Shown here piece by piece: positions 50,910 to 60,930 of a stretch of DNA of 64,000 nucleotides (its first letter is position 1; every line of letters begins with the position of its first letter). Made by a program: the position numbers and the translations under genes. The DNA is from Chloracidobacterium thermophilum B (GTDB lineage: Bacteria > Acidobacteriota > Blastocatellia > Chloracidobacteriales > Chloracidobacteriaceae), in the NCBI RefSeq assembly GCF_000226295.1, contig NC_016024.1, forward strand, positions 1,657,501 to 1,721,500, given 5' to 3'. The notes under the pieces are model-generated. The model saw nothing but the letters and a program-made list of their open reading frames with translations, searched no databases and was not told where the DNA came from.

Positions 50910-51683
50910 AGTGATGTTCTCCTGTGAAAGGTGTTCGGCCCGGGGGCCGGTGGGTTGAAAGGGTTCGACCGGAGGGCCGGATGTTTGGCCTTCCGGCGAA
51001 AGAAACTGTTCCCGAACCTGCTCATCCAGCATCTGGTGTGCATTCAGCAGCAGGTGGTCGAGGGGGATATGCACGTTTACCGGCTGCTTTTTGACAACGC
51101 CGGACATCTCGATTTCAGGCCGTGACCAACCGATGACCTCATAGACCGCCGCTTCACCTTCCCGGTGCTCAGTCCGGGCATTCACCAGCTCGCCTTCCTG
51201 GAAAATAAGTGTCGCAAGCTGTTGCCCCTGGCGGATGTTGAGCGTGCAGGTTTTGCGTTCGATATTGAGCAGTTGCAGGAAACTTGACAGGTTGATGCCC
51301 CGCAAAAAACCCGCGCTGCGCTTGGCCAGCGTGTTCTCGACGAGGCTGGCCAGCGCATGCAGATCAATAGGCTTTTCGATGTAACCAATGGCCCCGATTT
51401 CCCGGACGCGCTTCTCGATTTCGCTCGTTCCAAAGGCGGTCATCACAATCGCCGAAACCTGTGGCTGCTCCGACGCCACACAGGCCAGCAGTTGAAAGCC
51501 ATCCATCACGGGCATCTTCAGGTCGGTCACAAGCAGGTCCACTCCCCCCTGACGGATGATCTCCAGCGCCTCTGCACCCTGGCTCGCCGTCAGAATCGTG
51601 ATGCCGTCCAGAAGATTGGCAATCCCTTCGGAAACGCTGCTGAGGAACAGCTTTTCATCATCCACGATGAGCACGGTCGGCAT
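50544..51683 (-). CDS. Response regulator: REC, DUF4388 (PATAN-like) and roadblock/LC7
   Basis: 379 residues. The receiver domain (1-120) has VLIVDDEKLFL, the phospho-Asp in LLVTDLKMPVMDG, AIVMTAFGT and Lys in GYIEKPID. A DUF4388/PATAN-like domain (about 125-235) has FLQLLNIERKTCTLNIRQG and FQEGELVNARTEHREGEAA. After a Pro-rich linker, residues 259-379 resemble a roadblock/LC7 domain (MGNIKESLVAVMEIEGTIGA, ALADWKSGMCLG). The third domain has its own ATG at 50909 with AGGAGA 8 bases upstream. Roadblock proteins regulate small Ras-like GTPases such as MglA. It is the last gene of a three-gene signalling operon. Confidence 0.85.
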   Translation of the reverse strand: MPTVLIVDDEKLFLSSVSEGIANLLDGITILTASQGAEALEIIRQGGVDLLVTDLKMPVMDGFQLLACVASEQPQVSAIVMTAFGTSEIEKRVREIGAIGYIEKPIDLHALASLVENTLAKRSAGFLRGINLSSFLQLLNIERKTCTLNIRQGQQLATLIFQEGELVNARTEHREGEAAVYEVIGWSRPEIEMSGVVKKQPVNVHIPLDHLLLNAHQMLDEQVREQFLSPEGQTSGPPVEPFQPTGPRAEHLSQENITMGNIKESLVAVMEIEGTIGAALADWKSGMCLGTIGGTPTFNLEIAAASNTEVVRAKMKAVANLNLKETIEDILITLDTQYHLIRLLKSAPNLFLYVAIKKDTGNLALARHKLAQIEAKLEV

Positions 51684-51828
51684 TGGCTTTACCTGCACCA
51701 CAGAACGGTCTGCCCAGTTGCAGTGCAAGCTCTGTGCCAGCACCGGAAAAACCCGTAAACCACTGAAAATCAGAGGTGTATCGGAAAAGCACCGGCTGAC
51801 TTCGTGGCGCAGATGCCAGCCTGACGTG

Positions 51829-53208
51829 TCATTTTGAAAGGGGGGCTTCCAAATTGGCAGGGGATGCGGCAGCCGTGGGGCGCACCCCATATTCGGTCAA
51901 CTTGCGCCGGAGCGTGGACAGGGAGATGTCCAGTGCCTGGGCCGTCGCCGTCAGGTTGCGGCCGCAGCGTTCAAACACGGCGAGGATGTGCTGCCGTTCG
52001 ACATCAGCCAGACGCCGGAGGGGTTCCGCCGGGTGCGGCTGGGACGCCGCCGCCGGGTTGAAAATCAACCGGCACGGGAAAATGTACTGCCCGTCGTGGA
52101 GGATCAGGCTGCGTTCAATGAGGTTGCGCAGCTCGCGGACGTTTCCGGGAAACGTATATTCAGCCAGGCGCGCAATTTCGTCCTCCGGGATGTCCACGGC
52201 CCGTCCCGGCGCCAGGGTGGCGATGAAGTGCCGGCACAGGGCGGGTAAATCGTCGAGCCGTTCCCGCAGCGGCGGCAGGTGGATGTGGATGACATTCAGC
52301 CGGTAGTAGAGATCACGCCGGAACGTGCCCGCCGCAATGGCCTTTTCCGGGTCAACGTTGGTGGCGGCCAGAACGCGGACGGACACCGTGCGCTGCACTT
52401 CACTGCCCAGTCGGCGAATGGTTTGTTCTTCGAGCACGCCGAGCAGTTTGGATTGCAGCGCCAGCGGCATTTCGGTGATTTCGTCGAGAAACAGCGTCCC
52501 GCCATCGGCCAGCTCGAACAATCCCTTGCGGGTGGCTGTGGCCCCGGTAAAGGCCCCCTTTTCGACGCCAAACAGCTCGGCTTCGATGAGCGATTCCGGC
52601 AGGGCCGCGCAGTTGACGCTGATGAACGGTTTTTCGGCCAGACGCGAAGCATAGTGAATCGCCTTGGCGACGAGGCTTTTTCCCGTGCCCGTTTCACCGG
52701 TGATGAGCACCCGCGCTTCGGTTGCCGCCGCCCGTTCGATGAGGCGGTGGATGTCAGCAAAACGCGCCCCGGCGCCAACCAGCAGGGCCGTCCGGCTCTC
52801 CTGATGCGCCTGAAAACGGTGAACTTCCTCAACCTTTTCCAGCGCCGTCGTATGCAGCAGCCGCTCGACGGCCAGGATGACTTCCTCAATCTCAACGGGC
52901 TTGGAGAGATAGTCGTGAATGCCGGACTTGAGCGCCTGGACGGCATTTTCATAACTCGGAAACGCCGTCAGCAGCAGGATTTTCACGGCGTCATTTGACC
53001 GCAGAAGTTCCGGGACCAGCGCCAGTCCGCCGCCATCCGGCAGCTTGTTGTCGAGCAGTACGATGTCAAAGGGCATCCGGTGCAACAGTTGCCGCGCCGC
53101 CGCCAGGCTCGACGCCAGGGAAACCAAAAAACCCCGTCCGCTGAACACATCGGCCAGGGTTTCCCGAAACAAAGGCTCGTCATCAAGGATGAGCATCCGC
53201 CTGGACAT
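51829..53208 (-). CDS. NtrC-family sigma-54-dependent response regulator
   Basis: 459 residues. Receiver domain (1-120): MLILDDEPLFRETLADVFSG, phospho-Asp in IVLLDNKLPDGGG, Lys in YLSKPVEIE. AAA+ domain (about 145-375): Walker A ITGETGTGKSLVAKA, the sigma-54-contacting GAFTGA in FGVEKGAFTGATATRKG, Walker B LFLDEITEMP, and arginine-finger region. C-terminal Fis-type HTH (about 410-450): ILAVFERCGRNLTATAQALD. It opens sigma-54 promoters when phosphorylated. The kinase gene is 5 bases upstream. Confidence 0.95.
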   Translation of the reverse strand: MSRRMLILDDEPLFRETLADVFSGRGFLVSLASSLAAARQLLHRMPFDIVLLDNKLPDGGGLALVPELLRSNDAVKILLLTAFPSYENAVQALKSGIHDYLSKPVEIEEVILAVERLLHTTALEKVEEVHRFQAHQESRTALLVGAGARFADIHRLIERAAATEARVLITGETGTGKSLVAKAIHYASRLAEKPFISVNCAALPESLIEAELFGVEKGAFTGATATRKGLFELADGGTLFLDEITEMPLALQSKLLGVLEEQTIRRLGSEVQRTVSVRVLAATNVDPEKAIAAGTFRRDLYYRLNVIHIHLPPLRERLDDLPALCRHFIATLAPGRAVDIPEDEIARLAEYTFPGNVRELRNLIERSLILHDGQYIFPCRLIFNPAAASQPHPAEPLRRLADVERQHILAVFERCGRNLTATAQALDISLSTLRRKLTEYGVRPTAAASPANLEAPLSK

Positions 53209-53213
53209 CCGGC

Positions 53214-56180
53214 CTATTCCTTCGGAGCAACGGCTTCGAGCGTCACGATGGCTTCACATCCGCCGGTCGGCACGGGGCGGAGTTCAACCGTGCCGTTCAT
53301 CTTGGTGATGAGCTTCCGGGTGATGACGAGTCCCAGCCCGGTGCCGTGCGGCTTCGAGGTGTAAAACGGCTTGAAGAGCTGGTCAAGCTGCTGGGGCGTC
53401 AACCCAACGCCGTTATCCGCAATGACAATACTCACCAGATGCTCGCGCCGAAAAACGCGCAGCGTAATGGTCGGATCATCGCAGCCCTCAAGGGCATCCG
53501 CTGCATTGGTGACGAGGTTGAGCAGGGCCTGATGCAGCGCCCGCTGGTCGGCGCGGACCGTACCGGCATCCTTTTCAAACCGGTATTCCAGCCGGATGCC
53601 GCGCTTGGCAAAGTCCTCTTCGATGAGTGAGCAGAAACGCTCCAGAAACGGCACAATCGGCAACGGCTCCAGCACCGGCGTTTCATACAGGCTGAAGGAA
53701 CGCAGGGTTTTGAGCAGGTATTCCACCCGGCTGATTTCCGCCAGTGAACGGTCGAGATACTTTGCGATGGTGGCGCGCGAAGGATTCTCCATCTGTTTCA
53801 GTACCGTCAGCGCCGTTTTGACGGAGTTGATGGGATTGCCCATTTCGTGCCGGATGCCGGAGAAGATATATCCGGTCGTCTCCATGACATTGACGGCCTC
53901 GGCAATGGATTCGTAGCGGAGCTGTTCGGTGACATCCCGGCACACGGCGACAATGTTCTGGAGACGGCCGGCTTCGTCCCACACGGGAGACACTGAGGCT
54001 TCTTCCTGGTAGGTCGTGCCGTCTTTGCGGCGGGCCGTGTAGATACCGTGCCACTCGCGCCCGGATTGCAGCGCCCGGAAGATTTCGTCGCGGAGGCTGG
54101 CCTGAACGGGGCCCACCGGCAGCTCAAAGAACTGGCAGCCATAGGCAGACTCACGCACCAGCCCCGTGGTCTTTTCAAACGCCGGATTGACGTACTGGAC
54201 ATAGCCGGAGCCGTCCAGCATGACGACGGCCTCGGCAATCTGCTCAATGGCCGCCGTCAGCCGCCGCATCGCACTGTCTGCCTGACGGCGTGCAGTGATG
54301 TCCTTGATGACGTGCACCCATCCCGTCCCTATCCCGCGTTCCTGTGGAATCCAGTAACTGCTCATTTCAAACCACCGGTCATGACCGGGAAGTTGAAATT
54401 CCGGCGGGTCGCCGACAGCTTCACGCAGGTTTCTGGCCGTGTCCGCCAGGTGCGGGAAGAAATGACGAACGGTCGGCTGGCCGATGATGTCCCGGTAGGT
54501 TGTGCCGAGAAACGTCACCACGGCCTGATTGCACCGACGAAGCCGCCCTTGGGGGTCTTCCAGCAGAATGAGGTCTGAAATGGCATCCACCGTGGCCGAC
54601 CATTCCTCATCGCGGCGGCGGAGCACCTCCACCATGGCCTTCTGTGGCGTCAGGTCTTCGACAATGACCACGAGAGTCTGGTCGGACATCACCGGCACCA
54701 GGGACAGCCGAACCGGCACAAAACATCCATCTTTTCGGCGTACACTGGTTTCGATGTCTTCGACGCCGCCTCCCCGGTGCAGCAGCCGGCGGACGGCTTC
54801 CCGCAAGGTGAGGCGACGGTGACGGCTCAGGAAGCCGCTCACGCGCTGACGGAGAAGTTCTGACGCCGGAACGCCCAGGATGTGGCTCAGCGCCCGATTG
54901 GCAAGCTTCAGGCGTCCGTGGGCATCCAGCACCCCGATGCCGTCGGGAATGGCCTCGATGACCCGGCGCATAAACTGGTTCGCCTGCTGGAGTTGCTCCC
55001 GCGCCAGGTGTTGTTCAGTAGATTCCTCGTGGGCCACGACGATCGGCGCTTCCGGCAAATCCGCCGACCGGGCAACGCGCGCTATGAACCACCGTCTGGC
55101 CCATGGGCTGTGACAGGGATACTCCAGGGTGTAAGCCGCCTTTCCAGCCAGGACCTGCCGGATGCCACGGGCCAGGGCGTGAGCAACCTCGCTTTCAGGG
55201 CCTGTCGCCTGCTCACACAGGGCCAGATAGTTCATCCCGATGCCGAAGTTGCCAGTCTGAAGCCCGTTTTCCCGCGCAAAGCGTTTCCACGCTTCATTGA
55301 CCTCCAGAATGACGCCGTTCTGATCCAGAACGGCAATGTGGGCGGACAGGGTATCGAGCGTGGACTGGAGCATCACCTGCCACTTCCGAAGCTGGTTCTC
55401 GGCCTTCTTGCGCTCGGTGATGTCCCGGACAATGAGGGTATAAAACCGCCTGCCGCCGGAATGAAACTCCCCGGCCGTGACTTCAACCATCCGCCCCGGC
55501 GCGCCCGGAAAACAACTCTCCGTCTCCACCGGAAGCGCGCCCAGGTTTTCCGGTGCGATGGCGAGCAGTTCACCAATCGGCCGTCCCAGAAGGTTTTCGG
55601 CAGCCGCAGCGAACAGGTTTGCCGCCGACGGATTGGCGGAAACGACGGTCAGTGTCTGGTCAAGTGTCAGGATGGCATCCGACGCATGGCGAATGACGGA
55701 TTGCAGCCGGGTTTCTGTTTCGCGCAGTTGACGGTTGCGGCGGTGGGCATTGATCAGTCCAGCAGCCCGGAACCGCAGCGCCAGTGGGCTGGGGGGTTTG
55801 GCCATATAGTCAGTGGCGCCGGCCGCAAAGGCTTGCCCAATGCTCTCCTCATCCACGTCTGCGGTCAGCATGAGAATGGGGATGTCGGCCGTTTCCGGAC
55901 GCATGCGCAGCGCAGCACAGGTCTGGATGCCATCCAGGCGCGGCATGCGGATGTCAAGCAGAACCAGGTCGGGCGTAGTGGTTTCCACCAGCCGGAGGGC
56001 TTCCTCTCCATCCCAGGCTCTCAGGACTTCGAGGCCATCACTTTCGAGCAGGTCACCGAGCAACTCACAAAGCTGGAAGTCATCGTCAACCACCAGAACA
56101 ACCGGTGTTCCGTCTGTTGCCGAGGTCGTCTCCACAACGGGATGCACCGTCGGGTTTGAAGGCGCGCAAGCTGAAACCAT
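53214..56180 (-). CDS. Hybrid sensor kinase: N-terminal receiver, multiple PAS, HisKA-type core
   Basis: 988 residues, no obvious membrane segments, so probably cytoplasmic. The receiver domain (about 27-145) has VVLVVDDDFQLCELLGDLLE and LVLLDIRMPRLDG. Five PAS-type segments follow, for example LQSVIRHASDAILTLDQTLT, AHIAVLDQNGVILEVNEAWK and QIAEAVVMLDGSGYVQYVNP. The kinase core has the H-box GIRHEMGNPINSVK with phospho-His near 778, then the ATPase N-box LVTNAADALEG, IADNGVGLT and GTGLGLVITRKLI. A leading receiver feeding a kinase is typical of multi-step relays. Signal unknown. Confidence 0.93.
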   Translation of the reverse strand: MVSACAPSNPTVHPVVETTSATDGTPVVLVVDDDFQLCELLGDLLESDGLEVLRAWDGEEALRLVETTTPDLVLLDIRMPRLDGIQTCAALRMRPETADIPILMLTADVDEESIGQAFAAGATDYMAKPPSPLALRFRAAGLINAHRRNRQLRETETRLQSVIRHASDAILTLDQTLTVVSANPSAANLFAAAAENLLGRPIGELLAIAPENLGALPVETESCFPGAPGRMVEVTAGEFHSGGRRFYTLIVRDITERKKAENQLRKWQVMLQSTLDTLSAHIAVLDQNGVILEVNEAWKRFARENGLQTGNFGIGMNYLALCEQATGPESEVAHALARGIRQVLAGKAAYTLEYPCHSPWARRWFIARVARSADLPEAPIVVAHEESTEQHLAREQLQQANQFMRRVIEAIPDGIGVLDAHGRLKLANRALSHILGVPASELLRQRVSGFLSRHRRLTLREAVRRLLHRGGGVEDIETSVRRKDGCFVPVRLSLVPVMSDQTLVVIVEDLTPQKAMVEVLRRRDEEWSATVDAISDLILLEDPQGRLRRCNQAVVTFLGTTYRDIIGQPTVRHFFPHLADTARNLREAVGDPPEFQLPGHDRWFEMSSYWIPQERGIGTGWVHVIKDITARRQADSAMRRLTAAIEQIAEAVVMLDGSGYVQYVNPAFEKTTGLVRESAYGCQFFELPVGPVQASLRDEIFRALQSGREWHGIYTARRKDGTTYQEEASVSPVWDEAGRLQNIVAVCRDVTEQLRYESIAEAVNVMETTGYIFSGIRHEMGNPINSVKTALTVLKQMENPSRATIAKYLDRSLAEISRVEYLLKTLRSFSLYETPVLEPLPIVPFLERFCSLIEEDFAKRGIRLEYRFEKDAGTVRADQRALHQALLNLVTNAADALEGCDDPTITLRVFRREHLVSIVIADNGVGLTPQQLDQLFKPFYTSKPHGTGLGLVITRKLITKMNGTVELRPVPTGGCEAIVTLEAVAPKE

Positions 56181-56448
56181 GGGTCAACGCGGCATCTTTC
56201 GATGAGATACGGCATCCCGGAACAGGGCCAAGGCCAGCGGGGGCGCTTCCCGGAGTGTATTCCACTTGCTGACACGTCTGCACGCTTTTTTGTGATGAAA
56301 AACACACTTGACCTGAACGGGCGAGGTATATCTGGAAAACACTACGACGCAGCGCATCCGGCAACGTGTATCATCTGCCTTTGCAACTGCGCCACGGCGG
56401 GAACGTCCTCCCCTGGCGACGCCTCCTGTCCCCTGACCCAAACCAACG

Positions 56449-57888
56449 ATGCCGCACCCAACTCCACCACTTCCGCCTGAAAGCTCCACGCCCGACGACG
56501 GGATTCCCATCGAGCAGCTTTCTGACCTCGTGGATGAACTGCCTCCCGCGCTGCAACCGCCCCAACCGTTACCCAGTGTGGTCATCCTGGGGCGGCCGAA
56601 CGTCGGCAAATCCACGCTGTTCAACAAGCTGGTCGGCCGTCGGCAGGCCATTGTCGGTGACGAGCCGGGCATTACCCGTGACCGTCACTACGGCGTTGTC
56701 GAATGGCTGGGGCGCAGTTTTGAACTTGTCGATACCGGCGGCATCGTGCCCGATGAGGAAGCCATCATCCCGGCCAATATCTTCAAGCAAGCTTCACGCG
56801 CCATCGAAGAGGCCGATTTACTGCTGTGGGTGGTAGATGCGCGCGAAGGCATTACGCCACTTGATGAAGAAATCGCACGGCATATCCACACCACGGGCAA
56901 GCCGGTGTTTGTCGTGGCCAACAAGGTGGAGTCAGCCCAGGTCCGTACGGCTGCCGGTGAGTTTTACCGGTTTGGCTTTGACCGCCTCTTTCCCGTCTCG
57001 GCCGAGCATGGCACGGGTACAGCCGAACTTCTGGACGAAATTCTGGCTGTAACAAATGCTCCAGCCACTGCCGTGCGCCCGTCAGAACGCATCCGGGTGG
57101 CTGTCATTGGTCGCCCCAACGTCGGCAAGTCTTCGCTGGTCAATGCCATCCTTGGTGAAGAACGGGTCATCGTCAGCCCCATTCCCGGCACGACCCGCGA
57201 CGCCATAGATACCGACCTCATCCACAACGGACGGCCCTTCACGCTCATTGACACCGCCGGCATCCGTCGCAAAGGACGGACCACCGCCATGGCCGAGAAA
57301 CTTTCGGTCATCATGGCGCGCAAAGCCCTGGCGCGAACCGATGTGGCCATTCTGCTGCTCGATGCCGTGGAAGGCCCCACCCATCTGGATGAAGTCATTG
57401 CTGGCTATGCCCTCGAAAGCGGCACGTCCATCCTGATCGCCCTCAACAAATGGGACCTCATCAAAAAAGACGCCCATACCGCCAGCCTCTACGAACGGCA
57501 ACTGCGCGAGCGGGTGAAGTTTCTGGACTATGCTCCGGCGGTCTTCGTCTCGGCCCTGACCGGGCAACGGGTGACGCGCCTGCTTGACCTTGCCGCCCGT
57601 GCTTATGACGCGCGTTACCGACGGATACCCACCGGCGAACTCAATCGTTTCTTTGCGGAATACCTCGAAACGCCGCGCGCCACCCTGCCAACCAACAAGC
57701 CAGTCAAAGTGCACTATGTGACGCAGGCGCGCAGTGTGCCGCCGACGTTCGTCCTGTTTACGAATACAACCGAAAAGCTCCACTTTTCTTATGTCCGCTA
57801 TGTGGAAAACCGGCTGCGCGAAAACTTCGACTTTTTTGCGACGCCGCTGCGCATTGTGTCGCGCCCGCGGACGGCCAAAAAACGCTAA
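56449..57888 (+). CDS. der: GTPase Der (EngA), ribosome assembly
   Basis: 479 residues. Two G domains in tandem: VVILGRPNVGKSTLFNKLVG with DTGGIV and NKVES, then VAVIGRPNVGKSSLVNAILG with DTAGIRRKGRT and NKWDL. The C-terminal KH-like domain contains KVHYVTQARSVPPTFVLFTN, its family signature. It matures the 50S ribosomal subunit. The N-terminal 40 residues are an extra Pro/Ser-rich extension. The divergent kinase operon starts at 56180, leaving about 270 bases for two promoters; none stands out. Confidence 0.97.
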   Translation: MPHPTPPLPPESSTPDDGIPIEQLSDLVDELPPALQPPQPLPSVVILGRPNVGKSTLFNKLVGRRQAIVGDEPGITRDRHYGVVEWLGRSFELVDTGGIVPDEEAIIPANIFKQASRAIEEADLLLWVVDAREGITPLDEEIARHIHTTGKPVFVVANKVESAQVRTAAGEFYRFGFDRLFPVSAEHGTGTAELLDEILAVTNAPATAVRPSERIRVAVIGRPNVGKSSLVNAILGEERVIVSPIPGTTRDAIDTDLIHNGRPFTLIDTAGIRRKGRTTAMAEKLSVIMARKALARTDVAILLLDAVEGPTHLDEVIAGYALESGTSILIALNKWDLIKKDAHTASLYERQLRERVKFLDYAPAVFVSALTGQRVTRLLDLAARAYDARYRRIPTGELNRFFAEYLETPRATLPTNKPVKVHYVTQARSVPPTFVLFTNTTEKLHFSYVRYVENRLRENFDFFATPLRIVSRPRTAKKR

Positions 57889-57911
57889 TCCCCCATCGTT
57901 TGCATCTGCCC

Positions 57912-58886
57912 ATGCCGCCTCCCGCCGATGACCAGCCAGCAGCGGTAGCCGCGTTTACAGCCCGTCTCAAAGCGCAGGCACTGGCGCTGGGGTTCTCCAA
58001 AGTGGGCATTGCGCGCGCCGAACCGCTGGCGGACGAAGGCATGCGGCTCCACGAATGGCTTGCCCGTGGCTATCACGCCACCATGCACTGGATGGCACGC
58101 ACAGCGGACAAGCGTACAGACCCGGCCCAACTGCTCCCCAACGTCAAATCGGTGGTGGCCGTGGCACTCAACTACGATACGCCGCCGCGCCACGTCGAAG
58201 CCCCGGACATCGGCAAAATTTCGCGCTACGCCTGGGGCGACGACTACCACGATGTCATGGGCGAAAAGCTGAAGGCGCTGCTGGCATGGGTGACAGCCGA
58301 ACGCCCGGAAGCCCACGGCTACATCGCCGTGGATGCCCAACCCGCTATGGACAAAGCCTGGGCCGTGCGCGCCGGACTCGGCTGGCTCGGCAAGCACAGC
58401 AACGTCATCACCCGTGAGTTTGGCTCGTGGGTCTTTCTTGGCGAACTGTTCCTCGACATTGACCTCGAACCCGAAACGGAACTCGTCCCGGATCACTGCG
58501 GCACGTGTACGGCCTGCCTGGAAGCCTGCCCGACTCAGGCGATTGTCGCACCGTACGTCGTGGACGCCCGGCAGTGTATTGCCTTTGCCACCATCGAGTC
58601 GAAAAGCGAAACCCCGGAGCTGCCCACACACGGGTGGGTCTTCGGGTGCGATGTGTGCCAGGACGTGTGCCCATGGTCACGGTTTCGCCAGCCGACGACC
58701 GAAGCACGCTTTCTGCCCCACCCTGACCTGATTGCCCCACGTCTGGACGAACTCGCCGCGCTGACGCCGGAAGGCTTCCGGGAGCGTTTTGCCGGCACGC
58801 CTGTTCTGCGCGCCAAGCATCGCGGACTGCTCCGCAACGTCGAAGCGGCACGCGCCCAGACCACCGCGCCGGAGCAACCGGATTGA
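57912..58886 (+). CDS. queG: Epoxyqueuosine reductase
   Basis: Last step of queuosine synthesis: cobalamin-dependent reduction of epoxyqueuosine in tRNA. 324 residues. The N-terminal cobalamin-binding part has HYGxxWMA-like HATMHWMARTADKRTDPAQL and YAWGDDYHDVMGEKLKAL. The ferredoxin-like domain has two 4Fe-4S motifs, CGTCTACLEACPTQAI and CDVCQDVCPW. A TTG at 57900 is an alternative start. It follows der after 23 bases and is probably in its operon. queA is at 42499. Confidence 0.95.
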   Translation: MPPPADDQPAAVAAFTARLKAQALALGFSKVGIARAEPLADEGMRLHEWLARGYHATMHWMARTADKRTDPAQLLPNVKSVVAVALNYDTPPRHVEAPDIGKISRYAWGDDYHDVMGEKLKALLAWVTAERPEAHGYIAVDAQPAMDKAWAVRAGLGWLGKHSNVITREFGSWVFLGELFLDIDLEPETELVPDHCGTCTACLEACPTQAIVAPYVVDARQCIAFATIESKSETPELPTHGWVFGCDVCQDVCPWSRFRQPTTEARFLPHPDLIAPRLDELAALTPEGFRERFAGTPVLRAKHRGLLRNVEAARAQTTAPEQPD

Positions 58887-58907
58887 AAATACCGTGGAAA
58901 GACCGGC

Positions 58908-60926
58908 TCAGGGAGCCAGCGCCGCCTCGAAGCCTTCGAGCGAACCGTGCAGCCGTTTGTACACGGCTTCCAGTTTGGCGCGGCGCTCGGCAGCCGTCGG
59001 GGCCTGGGCGTCGTAGCCGAGCCGGTACGCCTCGAAGGCTTCCGCGTCCTGCTTCATTGCTTCAAGAACCGTCCCCAACCGCCAGGCGGCTTCACGGCGT
59101 GACGGCGCATTCGGATAGGCTTTCACCGCCTCACGCAGCCGGACGGTGGCGGCCGCCGTCTCGCCCTGCCTGTAAAGTATCCAGCCCAGTGTCATCTGCG
59201 CGCGCACGTAAAACTCCGCCAGGCGGTCTTCGGCCCGTGGGCTGTCCACGCCTCCCCCGGCCACCCGCGCGGCATCCGACGCAGCATCAATAGCCTGTCG
59301 GGCAAAACGTTCGGCAATACCGAGTTCCCCCACTTCAGCGAGCATCCCGGCAGCGCGCAACAAACGCCATCCCCGTCCGGGGTCTTTACCGGCGACAAAC
59401 TCCTTGGCTGCGAGTTCAAGTGGCGAATCAGTCAGTCCGCTCTTTGGCAGGCTGCCGGCGCGGGCCTGCTTGGCCAGCAGGGCAAAGCGTACGTAACGCT
59501 CGATAAATGCCATTTCCTCGTCGGTAAGCAGCGGGGAAGCCACCAGCAATGAGGCGCGGCGTTCGAGGTCGAGCAACCGCGAGAGACGTGCGCTGCGCAC
59601 CGGCAGCGTCCCGCCCAGAACGGCCTCAAATTCGCCGTCGGGTGTGACCTTGAGGAAGGCTTCAAAGGGTTCCAGCGCCTGTTCGTAGGCGTTGGCCAGA
59701 ATCAGTGTCGCCCCCAGTTCAAACTGGAGCGTGGCAAACTGGGCGGTTTGCAGGGCTTCCCCCAGAATGTTCTCCGCCTCAGCCAAATCACCAGCCCGCC
59801 GCATCAGATGGGCTTCGACGATGCGCAGCCAGGGATAGTTCGGCTGAAGGCGCTTGGCCTGCATGCCAGCGGCGATGGCGGCGGACACATTCCCGTTGGC
59901 GGCATGCGTGTAGGCCAGTTGGGTCAGAAAACGCACATCCCGGGGATTGATGGTGAGCATACGCGCCATGGGGGCAATGGCTTCACTTTCCTGTCCCCGG
60001 GCCAGATAGCACATCGCCAGCCCGCCCCACGCCGTCGGGTGCTCCGGCTCGATGTCAAGCTGTCGGCGGTAGTTGGCTTCAGCTTTTTCGTAATCCCCGG
60101 CTGCGCGCTGGAGATCAGCCAGCGCCGCCCAGGCCACCCGGCTTTTTGGATCGAGTTCAAGCGCCCGCTGAAAGGCGGCAGCCGCATCGTCCAGACGGAG
60201 GCCCATCTGATAGGCCACGCCCAGACTGTGCCACAGCGTTGCAGATGTGGCATCAAGTTCGAGAGCGCGCTTGAACACTTGCTGAGCGTCGGCCGGGACT
60301 TCCAGACTCAGGTAAAACAGCCCGACCTGTTCGAGCGCCTTGACTTCGTTCCAGGCCCGGGACTGAAACTCGCGCATCAGCAGGACAGCTTCCGTACGCC
60401 GCCCCTGCGTTGCCAGCAGCAATGGCATCGGCAGGATGAGCGATTGAAAGACAGGGGCGGCTTCCGCTTCGGGCAACATGTTGAACGCCTGGCGAAACGT
60501 GCGCTGCGCCGCTTCGACATCCCCGGCGCGCAACTGCTGCTCACCAAGCTGGCCCTGTACGCGCACGAGCGCCTTCCGGGCCGCACGCTGAAGCGGCGAG
60601 ACCGGGTGGGTCCGCAAAAACGTCTCAAGCTGGTGGGCCTGTTCGTCAAGCGTCGCGGCGGCAAGGGCTGCGTCGAGGTCCATCTGCTCACGCAGCAGGT
60701 CGCTGGTGGTCGTGGGGGGTGTCAACACCACCATGGACACTGGCGGTTCGTCACGGGTCGGTTCCGTCGCGGCCGGCGGCTTGGGGCGGGAAGTGCCAGC
60801 CGCCGCGCCGGATTGGGCTGGAACGAACTGGGCCACGGCCACGGAAGCCGGCCAGCCCAGAAGACAACACAGGGAAACACAGCGGACAGCACGGCGCAGC
60901 ACAGCAGCAGGTATGGAAGGCAGCAT
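58908..60926 (-). CDS. Exported tetratricopeptide-repeat protein
   Basis: About 672 residues. The ATG at 60926 precedes a signal peptide (VRCVSLCCLLGWPASVAVAQ). From about residue 80 the protein is a chain of TPR-like helical pairs: AQRTFRQAFNMLPEAEAAPV, AQQVFKRALELDATSATLWH, AAAFQRALELDPKSRVAWAA, YEKAEANYRRQLDIEPEHPT and more, through ATVRLREAVKAYPNAPSRRE. No enzyme domain. Probably a periplasmic scaffold. Its start is 4 bases after the stop of the ABC permease gene, so translation is likely coupled. It is convergent with queG. Confidence 0.85.
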   Translation of the reverse strand: MLPSIPAAVLRRAVRCVSLCCLLGWPASVAVAQFVPAQSGAAAGTSRPKPPAATEPTRDEPPVSMVVLTPPTTTSDLLREQMDLDAALAAATLDEQAHQLETFLRTHPVSPLQRAARKALVRVQGQLGEQQLRAGDVEAAQRTFRQAFNMLPEAEAAPVFQSLILPMPLLLATQGRRTEAVLLMREFQSRAWNEVKALEQVGLFYLSLEVPADAQQVFKRALELDATSATLWHSLGVAYQMGLRLDDAAAAFQRALELDPKSRVAWAALADLQRAAGDYEKAEANYRRQLDIEPEHPTAWGGLAMCYLARGQESEAIAPMARMLTINPRDVRFLTQLAYTHAANGNVSAAIAAGMQAKRLQPNYPWLRIVEAHLMRRAGDLAEAENILGEALQTAQFATLQFELGATLILANAYEQALEPFEAFLKVTPDGEFEAVLGGTLPVRSARLSRLLDLERRASLLVASPLLTDEEMAFIERYVRFALLAKQARAGSLPKSGLTDSPLELAAKEFVAGKDPGRGWRLLRAAGMLAEVGELGIAERFARQAIDAASDAARVAGGGVDSPRAEDRLAEFYVRAQMTLGWILYRQGETAAATVRLREAVKAYPNAPSRREAAWRLGTVLEAMKQDAEAFEAYRLGYDAQAPTAAERRAKLEAVYKRLHGSLEGFEAALAP

Positions 60927-60930
60927 AGGT

